Source: Oribacterium sp. C9
Lineage (GTDB): Bacteria > Bacillota > Clostridia > Lachnospirales > Lachnospiraceae
Assembly: GCF_002007235.1 (NCBI RefSeq)
Contig: NZ_MUHW01000001.1
Location: 248,001-312,000 of the forward strand
DNA: 64,000 nt
Reading direction: 5' to 3'
Both the position numbers and the translations under genes were made by a program. The notes beneath the pieces were generated by a model. The model made no database searches and had not been told where the DNA came from. It saw only the letters and a program-made list of their open reading frames with translations. How positions within the stretch are numbered: position 1 is the stretch's first letter; each line of letters begins with the position of its first letter. Below are positions 36,675 through 44,659 of the stretch, one piece after another.

Positions 36675-37250
36675 TAGTAAGTTTGTGAATACATTCACAG
36701 TATCGTGATAAACAGTTATTTTTTAAAGGTTGGTAAAACATATGAGATTATTAAGGAATGTTGGAAGTTTTTAGGACGTAAATACAATAGATATTAACGG
36801 AATAACTGTAATAGCAGTAGCAGATAAGAGAACTTGCTTTAGATAATGGTAGGAATTTTGTATACTAGGAACAAGGATTAGAAAAGGGTATCATAATACT
36901 TGACAAGCCCGAGAATTCACACCCAAAATGGCAGAAGATGTGGCTGAAATAATAGTTATTATGCAGGTTGAGTATAATATGGATGTTTTGTTGAGCACAC
37001 AGTACAGATTTTTTGCTTTTATTCGGTATTATCCACAAAAATATGACGTTATCGATAAAAATAAAGCATATTTAATAACAAGTTGCTTATAGTGTAATTT
37101 AAGGATTAAAGAATATTAGAGCTTGTTATAATTGATTTCATAAAGATTAATATGACTGATTTTTAGAATGGAAAGAAATTTGTTGCAAGAATAATACAGG
37201 TCAATGGTTGAATTCTATTTGAATGAATAACTGAAGGAGAAAGGTTAAAC
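36675..37250. other. Gap of 576 bp holding decayed coding sequence
   Basis: Apart from the ATPase relic (36840-37091) I see no intact gene. The first 160 bp contain a short frame (VNTIDINGITVIAVADKRT) that may belong to the same or another relic. Confidence 0.5.
36840..37091 (+). pseudogene. Relic of an AAA ATPase (OLD/DUF3696-like C-terminal part)
   Basis: The frame from about 36842 to 36940 reads ELALDNGRNFVY*EQGLEK-type sequence, then GIIILDKPENSHPKWQKM, a clear echo of the Walker B/D-loop pattern I-I-L-D-E-P-E-x-H-x-H-P-x-W-Q. A one-base deletion near 36940 shifts to a second frame that continues AEIIVIMQVEYNMDVLLSTQ and later FIRYYPQKYD, matching the x-x-T-H-S-x-F-x-x-A-I segment of the same ATPases, up to a stop at 37089-37091. 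A stop codon and a frameshift make it nonfunctional. Identification is from remembered motifs. Confidence 0.6.
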
Positions 37251-38777
37251 TTGGTTAAAGGAAATTTTAGAAATGAAAATAAGATAATAAAGAAAATTGA
37301 TCTTGCTGTGTTTTTACTGCTTATAACAGTTACGGCGATGTCCTTTAGATATAAGGAAGTGTCGGAGATGATAGATAGGTTCTTCCTATCAGAGAAAAGG
37401 AATCCAGGGTACTATGAAATCTTGAATAACTACGGGAAGAGTTATATAAGTGATGAACTTTATGAGAAGGGTACTAAGAATCTAATGGTCAATGCCCTTT
37501 GGTCCGGAATGAGGGATGCGGGATATAGCATCGATGTACATCCTGATGGCGGCTTTGCGGTTTCGGGAAGTTATAAGGGAGATGGTGACAGATATGAGTA
37601 TCCGATGAGCACGGACAGAGGACTCATCCTGCCTGTCGGTGACTATATTTTATCCGATGGAGGAGCTTCATCAGAGGATGGAATCTCTCTAAGAGTTGTG
37701 GGAGTTCAGTATATGAGGGGCGGAGAAACTAATTACGTGTCGGTTGCGTGTCTCCCTGAACGGGCTTCGTTTCACTGGTACGGTGATGTCAACACGGAGC
37801 TTCTGATTGATATGGTGGTACGACCGGGATTTAAGACGGAAGGACTCGAAGTAAGACCCATGCTTCTGAAAACAGATGATACTTCTTCAGGGAGTACGAA
37901 AAACGAAATAATCTATGATGGTGGGATGAAATCCAAATCTCAAAAGAAAATAGAGTTTCAACCCTGCCTAACGCCTAACTATGAATGGGAGAATGAAGGT
38001 TATATAGTTCATTCACGTTATTATCTATACAGCATATCTAAGGGAGCTATTGATGGAGAGGTGGTTACGGATGCTGACTGGAGCGTGCTCACAAATTCTA
38101 TCCGCTATCAGATGCAGGCTGATCACGCGATAATCGATCTTCTGGACGGAACAGGGATAGAGATCGAGAAAAAGGAGTTTCCTAATGCAGTGTACGGAAA
38201 GCTTGATTCATCAAAAAGAGTCAGAGAAGGAATCGAGATAAAAATCACAGACTTACGTGAAGTAATGGATATGATACAGGAACAGCATCAAGTTAAACTT
38301 GACCAAATCCGGGATTTTTACGATTATCTGAAAGCTTTAGATGGCAAAGATTATACAGTGTTCATTGTCGTAAAAGATGAAGGAGTGAACGCTCTGAATC
38401 ATGGCTCTATGAAATTGTTGAAAAAGCTCGGAGTAAAGACACGACTTATAGAGAGTGATAAAGAAAATAATTTGAGAAAGCAAAATTTGTATCACAGTTA
38501 CTATGCGATTCTCAAGTGTGGAAAAGTACTAGAAGAAAAAATAGGTGCAGAAAAGCTGACAGCGTTCGGAAAGCTTCAGAACGGAGTTGGGTACACCATA
38601 GAAAGTGAGGGGGCCGTTACCGGAGAGGAGAAGGCATCCATAAAGATAGACGGTGTTGAATATGCCATGAATCTTCGAGGGATGAATTTTGTAGTATATG
38701 ATGAGGAAAAGCATGAAGTTGTTGATTCTGTTTGCTTCGATACAAATGCAGGACTTTGGTGCCATAGGCAACCGTAA
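37251..38777 (+). CDS. Membrane-anchored protein with a FAM3/ILEI (GG)-like domain
   Basis: The TTG at 37251 follows GAAGGAGAAAGG; no ATG is in frame near the fold's start. One N-terminal transmembrane segment (about 17-34) leads to an extracellular part. The middle (about 85-290) is beta-rich and unrecognised. The C-terminal 140 residues resemble the interleukin-like EMT inducer (ILEI, GG) domain known from animal FAM3 and POMGNT1 and from some bacteria: VFIVVKDEGVNAL (about 368-380), LKKLGV, YHSYYAILKCGK, and at the very end IKIDGVEYAMNLRGMNFVVY (about 463-482) with VVDSVCFDT. In animals the RGINV/FDT half precedes the VKDEG half; here it follows, suggesting circular permutation. A carbohydrate-linked role is speculative. 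Confidence 0.65.
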   Translation: MVKGNFRNENKIIKKIDLAVFLLLITVTAMSFRYKEVSEMIDRFFLSEKRNPGYYEILNNYGKSYISDELYEKGTKNLMVNALWSGMRDAGYSIDVHPDGGFAVSGSYKGDGDRYEYPMSTDRGLILPVGDYILSDGGASSEDGISLRVVGVQYMRGGETNYVSVACLPERASFHWYGDVNTELLIDMVVRPGFKTEGLEVRPMLLKTDDTSSGSTKNEIIYDGGMKSKSQKKIEFQPCLTPNYEWENEGYIVHSRYYLYSISKGAIDGEVVTDADWSVLTNSIRYQMQADHAIIDLLDGTGIEIEKKEFPNAVYGKLDSSKRVREGIEIKITDLREVMDMIQEQHQVKLDQIRDFYDYLKALDGKDYTVFIVVKDEGVNALNHGSMKLLKKLGVKTRLIESDKENNLRKQNLYHSYYAILKCGKVLEEKIGAEKLTAFGKLQNGVGYTIESEGAVTGEEKASIKIDGVEYAMNLRGMNFVVYDEEKHEVVDSVCFDTNAGLWCHRQP

Positions 38778-38810
38778 AGCTATCCAAATTCTTAAGATTT
38801 TGGACAGAGT

Positions 38811-38838
38811 TTGTCAAATATCAGAATTATGTTAAAAT
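38811..38838 (+). promoter_or_regulatory. Extended -10 promoter before PGT no. 3
   Basis: TTGTCA (38811-38816), a 16-bp spacer and TAAAAT (38833-38838), with TG one base upstream. It opens the AT-rich capsule-like operon. Confidence 0.65.
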
Positions 38839-38884
38839 GACTCTAGAAAGATTATATAAATCAAATCGGGAGAGGAGACGCGGA

Positions 38885-38906
38885 GGGCGGAAGCTTTCCG
38901 CTTTTT
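38885..38906 (+). promoter_or_regulatory. Leader hairpin with T-tract (possible attenuator)
   Basis: GCGGAA (38887-38892) pairs with TTCCGC (38896-38901) around a 3-nt loop, extendable by two wobble pairs, followed by TTTTT. It lies inside the roughly 78-nt leader, just before the AAGGGG ribosome binding site of the PGT gene, so early termination is possible. Confidence 0.45.
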
Positions 38907-38922
38907 CGTTTGTAAGGGGACT

Positions 38923-40380
38923 ATGAAAAGGAAGAAACTTGAGCTGGCCATCACGATTGTTATATACATAATGACTGCGTTTTTATCCAGCGCAGCAGCG
39001 ATCTTTTTTCTGAGAGAGTTGTCAAAGCTTACGCCACAGTTTAGGGAAGGAAATATGTGGATGAGCGCTGTTATGCCTGCGGTACTCGCGGAGTGTTTGG
39101 CTATGGTACTTTCTCTCTACAATGGGCAATACAGCTTTCAGAAGATTGGAATCTCCAGATACTTCTGGATGGCTTTCAAGGCTACAGTATATTTTGTTGG
39201 TGTATGGGGAGCTATGCTTCTCATACAGAAAAATAGTATATCGGAGTCCAGATATTTTTTTGTGACTACAGTTTTTTTACATATAGTTATCATGACACTG
39301 GCATTATTCTTTGTACAAAGGATGATCATCAGGAATTTCTACAAGACTGGAGCAGCATCTCTTGTGGCAATTATAGCGAGAAGAGAGGATGCACCACAGG
39401 CCTCTGATATGATGAAGAAGGACTGGTCCAGAAGAATTGCTGGCATCATGATTTGGGGAGAAGAAGCAAAAAATACCGAAACTATTGATCACATCCCGGT
39501 TATAGCCTATGGAAAAAATATAGTGGACTGCGTAAGAAGAAGCGCTATAGATGAGGTATTTATCTTCATCTCAGATGAAACTACAGATGATATTAAAGCT
39601 ATGGTTGAAGAGTTTGCACAGATGGGAATACCGGTTCATGTGAATCTTTCTTCTGTAAGAAGATTGGAGAGTGAGCTCAATTCTGATGCTCAAAAGTATA
39701 TACCAAAGATAGAGACGAGACTTGGTTTCGTGGAAAAGTACCCTATGGCGATATTTGAAAGACCTGAGGTAAAGCTCAGATTTGAGTTTGCGAAACGTAT
39801 ATTGGATATTCTGGGAGGAGCGGTCGGAGCGATTGTGGCGTCAATTCTCTTTATAGTAGTAGGAATAGCCATAAAGCTAGACTCCGCGGGACCGATCATC
39901 TTTTCTCAGGAGAGAATCGGGAAAAACGGACGGAGATTCAGGATGTTCAAATTCCGCTCCATGTATCAGGATGCAGAAGCTAGAAAAGCAGAGCTCATGA
40001 AGCAGAATGAGATGAACGGACTCATGTTTAAGATGAAGGATGATCCTCGTATAACGAAGGTTGGTAAGTTTATTCGTAGGACAAGTATCGACGAGTTTCC
40101 TCAGTTTTTTAATGTTCTTTTGGGGGACATGTCATTGGTTGGAACCAGACCTCCAACCGTTAACGAGTTCAATGAGTACTCCAATTATCATAAGAGAAGA
40201 CTCAGTATGAAACCGGGAATAACAGGAATGTGGCAAGTGAGTGGTAGATCAGAAATAACGGATTTTGAGGACGTAGTAAAGCTGGACTGCCAATATATAG
40301 ATAACTGGAGTCTGAGCCTTGATTTCAAGATATTGGTGAAGACAGTGATGACTGTGGTACTGAGGAAAGGGTCAGAATAG
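38923..40380 (+). CDS. Polyprenyl glycosylphosphotransferase no. 3 (CpsE-like)
   Basis: A 485-residue initiator with four to five N-terminal membrane helices, a Rossmann-like domain and a C-terminal transferase domain: EFAKRILDILGGAVGAIVAS, MFKFRSMYQDAE, RRTSIDEFPQFFNVLLGD, LVGTRPPTVNEF and GITGMWQVSGRSEI. The GTRPPTVNE variant is the one common in streptococcal CpsE/WchA-like glucose-1-phosphate transferases. The Cps2T-like gene downstream at 41182 strengthens a capsule-type start (a second sugar added to the first), although an 801-bp gap separates them. Confidence 0.92.
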   Translation: MKRKKLELAITIVIYIMTAFLSSAAAIFFLRELSKLTPQFREGNMWMSAVMPAVLAECLAMVLSLYNGQYSFQKIGISRYFWMAFKATVYFVGVWGAMLLIQKNSISESRYFFVTTVFLHIVIMTLALFFVQRMIIRNFYKTGAASLVAIIARREDAPQASDMMKKDWSRRIAGIMIWGEEAKNTETIDHIPVIAYGKNIVDCVRRSAIDEVFIFISDETTDDIKAMVEEFAQMGIPVHVNLSSVRRLESELNSDAQKYIPKIETRLGFVEKYPMAIFERPEVKLRFEFAKRILDILGGAVGAIVASILFIVVGIAIKLDSAGPIIFSQERIGKNGRRFRMFKFRSMYQDAEARKAELMKQNEMNGLMFKMKDDPRITKVGKFIRRTSIDEFPQFFNVLLGDMSLVGTRPPTVNEFNEYSNYHKRRLSMKPGITGMWQVSGRSEITDFEDVVKLDCQYIDNWSLSLDFKILVKTVMTVVLRKGSE

Positions 40381-41181
40381 AGGGGGGATTCCAAAAGTTA
40401 GGAGTTATGGAAAAATGACAATCATTATGTAGATGGTATAATACTAGCTTGAGAGCGATTGACTATAAGGTTGTGATATGTATGATAACTTAAAGAGACT
40501 TGACATAGCTTTACAATACTTATCAAAAGGATTAAAGTGGTGAGGACGTTTTTTCATCCAATGCTAAACGTTAACTATGACTCAAACACCGATTTTTACA
40601 AGATATCAGTTTAAAGAACGAATCTTTATAGTTGGATATGTACTTAGCTACTATCCCCCTTTGTGGGGATGAGAACGGTTAAGAAGGATATAGATATGGA
40701 CTATTTTGACAAAAATATAACTCATTCAAAGGAGATTGGATAGAGATTTGCTTTAGCTCCGGATTTTGAAAAGGTGATAAAAGATGCTTAAGGTATTAAA
40801 CGGGAGAATGCTGTGACAGTTCAAAGTTGAGCTATCTGCTCTATATGATCAGAATATATGTTTTGAGTAAGCAATTTGAGATCTTTGGTTTACTCTATCG
40901 AAGTTGAAGCACTGATAGACGTAAAGACGTATATAAGGTTGTAAATATTCTCAAACAAATTGGAAGAGCGGAAGAATTGTTGGATGATTGGCATCAAAAA
41001 TGAGTACTTAAACTGTGTTAGGCATATTCAGAACAATATGAAGGCTAGTATCCTAGGGAGGCTTTTAGAGATAAGGTTATGTAGATTGATAACGGTATGA
41101 AACAGTTACTTATTGTTGGATAAACTAATTTGGGATTTTAGATAACCACAATTTATGTAGAAGAGGAGGCCAGAGGATGAT
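40381..41181. other. Gap of 801 bp with decayed coding sequence, no intact gene
   Basis: All six frames are broken. Protein-like fragments remain, for example YDNLKRLDIALQYLSKGLKW (about 40481-40541), MDYFDKNITHSKEIG (from 40696) continuing past a stop as RFALAPDFEKVIKDA, and KDVYKVVNILKQIGRAEELL (about 40926). They lie in more than one frame, as in a frameshifted pseudogene. I do not recognise the family. Confidence 0.45.
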
Positions 41182-42420
41182 ATGGGCAAGGGATTTTCAA
41201 AACAACATAATGATAAATATGTTCAGCATGTGTTCATCATAGGATCGAAATCTATAGGACAGTATGGTGGATACGAAACGTTTGTTGCTCGCCTAATAGG
41301 CGAGCATGAGAATGAAACGTCAATTAAATATCATGTGGCTTGCAAGGCAAACGGTGATGGTTTTATGGATGAGACAAAGCTTTCAGGTGTGAGTGACGAG
41401 AAGCTTGATAAAAACGGAACTATAAGAGAATTTACATACAAAAATGCTCATGTGTTTAAAATCCCTTGTCCTAATATAGGATCTGGTGTGGCCATATATT
41501 ATGATACAGTTGCAGTGCTGTATAGTATTAATTACTGTAAAAGCCATAACATTCAGCATCCAATTTTTTACATTCTGACTTGCCGCATCGGATTATTCAT
41601 TGGCGGATTAGCTAAGAAAATCAAGGCTATCGGTGGTAGATACTACTTAAATCCAGACGGACATGAATGGATGAGAGCTAAGTGGAGCAAGCCAATAAGA
41701 GCCTATTGGAAGTGGTCAGAGAAGAGGATGGTTAATCTGGCAGATTTCGTTATTTGCGATTCTGTGAATATCGAGAAGTATATTAAAGCGACCTACAATC
41801 ATCCGAATACAAAGTATATAGCTTATGGCGCAGATGTGGAGAAAAGTAGCTTATCCAATGATGACCCGAAGTTTGCGGATTGGCTTAATGAACACAAGCT
41901 GAGTATTAATAACTATTACCTTGTGGTTGGTAGATTCGTTCCGGAAAATAACTATGAAATAATGATTCGAGAATTCATGAAATCATCTACAAAACGGGAT
42001 TTCGCACTTATTACTAATGTTAATGAAGGCTTTCTGGCAGAACTGGAATATAAGCTGCATTGGAAAGGGGATAAGAGAATAAAGTTTGTCGGTACTGTGT
42101 ATGACCATGAGCTGTTGAAGAAGATACGAGAGGCTGCTTATGGTTATTTTCATGGACATGAAGTTGGAGGAACTAATCCTAGCCTTCTTGAAGCTTTGGG
42201 ATCAACAAAGCTCAACCTTCTTTTAAAAGTTGGATTTAATGAAGAGGTTGCTGAAGATGCCGCTCTTTATTGGACGAAGGATTATGGAAGTTTGGCAAGG
42301 CTTATAGATAAGTGTGAAATGATAGATAGAGAACCTTTGGGTTTAAAATCAAAAGAAAGAATAAAGACTGCGTATAGCTGGGAATATATCTCAAGTAGAT
42401 ATGCAGAGATTTGGAGATAG
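41182..42420 (+). CDS. Cps2T/WchF-like glycosyltransferase (DUF1972 plus GT4 fold)
   Basis: A 412-residue protein with the DUF1972 N-terminus (HVFIIGSKSIGQYGGYETFVARLI) and GT4-like motifs RYYLNPDGHEWMRAKWSKPIR, YIAYGADVE, VVGRFVPENNYEIM and HGHEVGGTNPSLLEAL. In pneumococci this family adds beta-1,4-rhamnose to the glucose placed by CpsE. Here the preceding transferase gene is also CpsE-like, so it probably adds the second sugar; whether that is rhamnose is unproven. AGAGGAGGCCAGAGG lies upstream. Base composition drops from here on. Confidence 0.88.
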   Translation: MGKGFSKQHNDKYVQHVFIIGSKSIGQYGGYETFVARLIGEHENETSIKYHVACKANGDGFMDETKLSGVSDEKLDKNGTIREFTYKNAHVFKIPCPNIGSGVAIYYDTVAVLYSINYCKSHNIQHPIFYILTCRIGLFIGGLAKKIKAIGGRYYLNPDGHEWMRAKWSKPIRAYWKWSEKRMVNLADFVICDSVNIEKYIKATYNHPNTKYIAYGADVEKSSLSNDDPKFADWLNEHKLSINNYYLVVGRFVPENNYEIMIREFMKSSTKRDFALITNVNEGFLAELEYKLHWKGDKRIKFVGTVYDHELLKKIREAAYGYFHGHEVGGTNPSLLEALGSTKLNLLLKVGFNEEVAEDAALYWTKDYGSLARLIDKCEMIDREPLGLKSKERIKTAYSWEYISSRYAEIWR

Positions 42421-42425
42421 AAACA

Positions 42426-43571
42426 ATGAAAGTCTTGTTTTTGAATCAGATACCTGAAGTAAACAATAAATATACTTTTAGCTTAGCTAGAGCGTTGAAA
42501 AAAGGCGGTGTAGATATAGTAGTTTGTGGAATATCAACGGATAATTATGAAGCTTATTCGGATTGTGAAATCATTAATATTTTTAACTCTTATAGTAGTT
42601 TGAGTAATCCCATTAGCAAGATTATTTCATACAAAAACAGTTGGGAGAGTGTTTTAAAATATTGTGTTAATCAAAGAGTTGATATTGTGCATGTGCAATG
42701 GTACATTTTTTCTCCTTTTGATTTTTATTATCATGAGAAATTAAGAAAAAATGGGGTGAAAGTGGTAACAACGATTCATGATTTATTACCATTTAATTCG
42801 AAATTTTATGATAAGTTTTTTCATAAAAAGATTTATTCAAAGGCTGATAAAGTAATTACTCAGGCAAAAATGAACATTACAGAACTAATAAATAATTTTG
42901 GGACTAAAAAAGAACATATTGAATATATTCCGCATGGTCATTATATGGAATTTGCTGAAAATGCTACCAAGGAAGAAAGCCTAAATGCACTTGGACTTCC
43001 TGATGACAGAAAGATAATTTTATTTTTTGGTCAGATAAAAAAAGTAAAAGGTGTTGATGTATTGCTAGAAGCTATGGCTGATGTCGCAGTAAAACATCCG
43101 GAGGCGTTATGCTTGATAGCTGGAAAGGTCTGGAAAGATGATTTTTCCATATACCAAGAAATAATTGATAGAAAAAAACTAGCAGCAAATGTGAGACTGG
43201 ATATCAAGTTTATAGATGATGAAGATATCAAGTTTTATTTTAATGCTGCAGATATTGTTGTTCTGCCATATAGACAAATATATCAAAGTGGAGTTGTGTT
43301 ATTGGCATATGCCTATGAGAAACCGGTGATAGCCACAACTGAAGGTGAGTTTTTAAACGTAATTAAAAATAAAGAAACTGGACTTCTTGTGCCATCGGGG
43401 GATTATAATGCGCTGTCTAAAGGGATTAATTGGTATTTGGATAATCCAAATGAAGCAAAAAAATATGCCAAAGATGGAAAAAAAGATATAGATCTAAGAT
43501 TAAATTGGGATACGATAGGGAGACAAACCATTGGAGTATATAATGAAATTTTGGATGGTGATAACGAATGA
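42426..43571 (+). CDS. GT4 family glycosyltransferase
   Basis: The ATG at 42426 (TTGGAG upstream) starts MKVLFLNQIPEVNNKYTFSLARAL; an in-frame TTG at 42411 overlaps the previous gene but is less likely. The GT-B fold is shown by VVTTIHDLLPFNS, YIPHGHYMEF, IILFFGQIKKVKGVDVLLEA, ADIVVLPYRQIYQSGVVLLAYAYEKPVI and TGLLVPSGDYNAL, the E-x7-E-like donor region. Its stop overlaps the hddA start (ATGA), so the two are translationally coupled. Confidence 0.9.
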   Translation: MKVLFLNQIPEVNNKYTFSLARALKKGGVDIVVCGISTDNYEAYSDCEIINIFNSYSSLSNPISKIISYKNSWESVLKYCVNQRVDIVHVQWYIFSPFDFYYHEKLRKNGVKVVTTIHDLLPFNSKFYDKFFHKKIYSKADKVITQAKMNITELINNFGTKKEHIEYIPHGHYMEFAENATKEESLNALGLPDDRKIILFFGQIKKVKGVDVLLEAMADVAVKHPEALCLIAGKVWKDDFSIYQEIIDRKKLAANVRLDIKFIDDEDIKFYFNAADIVVLPYRQIYQSGVVLLAYAYEKPVIATTEGEFLNVIKNKETGLLVPSGDYNALSKGINWYLDNPNEAKKYAKDGKKDIDLRLNWDTIGRQTIGVYNEILDGDNE

Positions 43572-44575
43572 TAATAACAAAAACTCCTTTCCGAATGAGC
43601 TTTTTTGGTGGCGGAACTGATATAGAAGATTACTTCAAGGAGAATGGCGGAGCAGTTCTCTCCACGACATTTGATAAATATTGTTATGTAAATGTTAGAC
43701 ATCTTCCAAGATTCTTTGACTGGTCAAATGAATTGTCATATTCAAAAACAGAGAGAACAACATCTGTTGATGAAATTCAGCATCCAGCCATTCGCGAGGC
43801 AATGAAAATGCTTAATATGAGAGAAATCCGACTTACATATGAGGCTGATCTCCCAGCTCGTTCAGGTCTAGGAACCAGTTCTTCATTTGCTGTTGGTATG
43901 CTGAATGCTTTTTACGCTTTAAAAGGGAAGTATGCGGATAAGAAAAAGCTTGCTGATGAGGCAATATACTTAGAGAGAGTATTGTGTAACGAAATGGGGG
44001 GATGGCAGGATCAGATTGCTGCATCTTTTGGTGGATTTAATAGAATTAACTTCAGTGCTGATGGATATGAAGTGTTTCCAGTAATTATTTCACCGGAAAG
44101 AAAGAGAAAATTAAACGATAACTTGATGATGTTCTTTACCGGTTTTACTCGGTTTTCTTCTGATGTGCAGAAAGCTAATAACGTGAGTGGCTCCGAAGAA
44201 AAGAAAGAGAGACTTAAAAAGATGTATGAACTTGTAGATGACGCTGAAGGAGTTCTTACAGATAAGAATCGAGATTTGGATGATTTCGGTAGATTATTAG
44301 ACACAACTTGGAGGTTAAAAAAAGGTACTGGTGGATCAATCAGTACAGGCAGTATTGATGAACTTTATGAAAAAGGAATAGCTGCAGGGGCTCTTGGTGG
44401 AAAATTACTTGGTGCTGGTGGAGGTGGTTTCTTGGTATTTTATGTTCAGCCAGAAAAGCAACAATCAGTAAAAGAGACCATGAAAGACTTGATGTATATT
44501 CCATTCAAATTTGAGGATGGTGGCACAAGGGTGATTCATTATAGCCCGGAAGAGTATGAATTAAAGAATAGTTAA
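43568..44575 (+). CDS. hddA: D-glycero-alpha-D-manno-heptose-7-phosphate kinase (GHMP family)
   Basis: Phosphorylates D-glycero-D-manno-heptose 7-phosphate at C1 in the alpha configuration, the second step to GDP-heptose. The sequence starts with TKTPFRMSFFGGGTDIEDYF and carries the GHMP ATP-binding loop LPARSGLGTSSSFA (95-108), then MGGWQDQIAASFGG and the C-terminal LLGAGGGGF glycine loop. At 335 residues it has family length. It overlaps the GT4 gene by four bases. Its partner genes gmhA and the hddC-gmhB fusion are 15-18 kb downstream, an unusual split. A fucokinase-like activity is the alternative, but the heptose partners argue against it. Confidence 0.88.
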   Translation: MIITKTPFRMSFFGGGTDIEDYFKENGGAVLSTTFDKYCYVNVRHLPRFFDWSNELSYSKTERTTSVDEIQHPAIREAMKMLNMREIRLTYEADLPARSGLGTSSSFAVGMLNAFYALKGKYADKKKLADEAIYLERVLCNEMGGWQDQIAASFGGFNRINFSADGYEVFPVIISPERKRKLNDNLMMFFTGFTRFSSDVQKANNVSGSEEKKERLKKMYELVDDAEGVLTDKNRDLDDFGRLLDTTWRLKKGTGGSISTGSIDELYEKGIAAGALGGKLLGAGGGGFLVFYVQPEKQQSVKETMKDLMYIPFKFEDGGTRVIHYSPEEYELKNS

Positions 44576-44659
44576 TGTTAGAGAATGGAATAAAGAAGCA
44601 GGTAGATTTGCTTATTGAACTATGATGTTTGCAGCGGGATTTTTTGGAGGAATTGAGTA

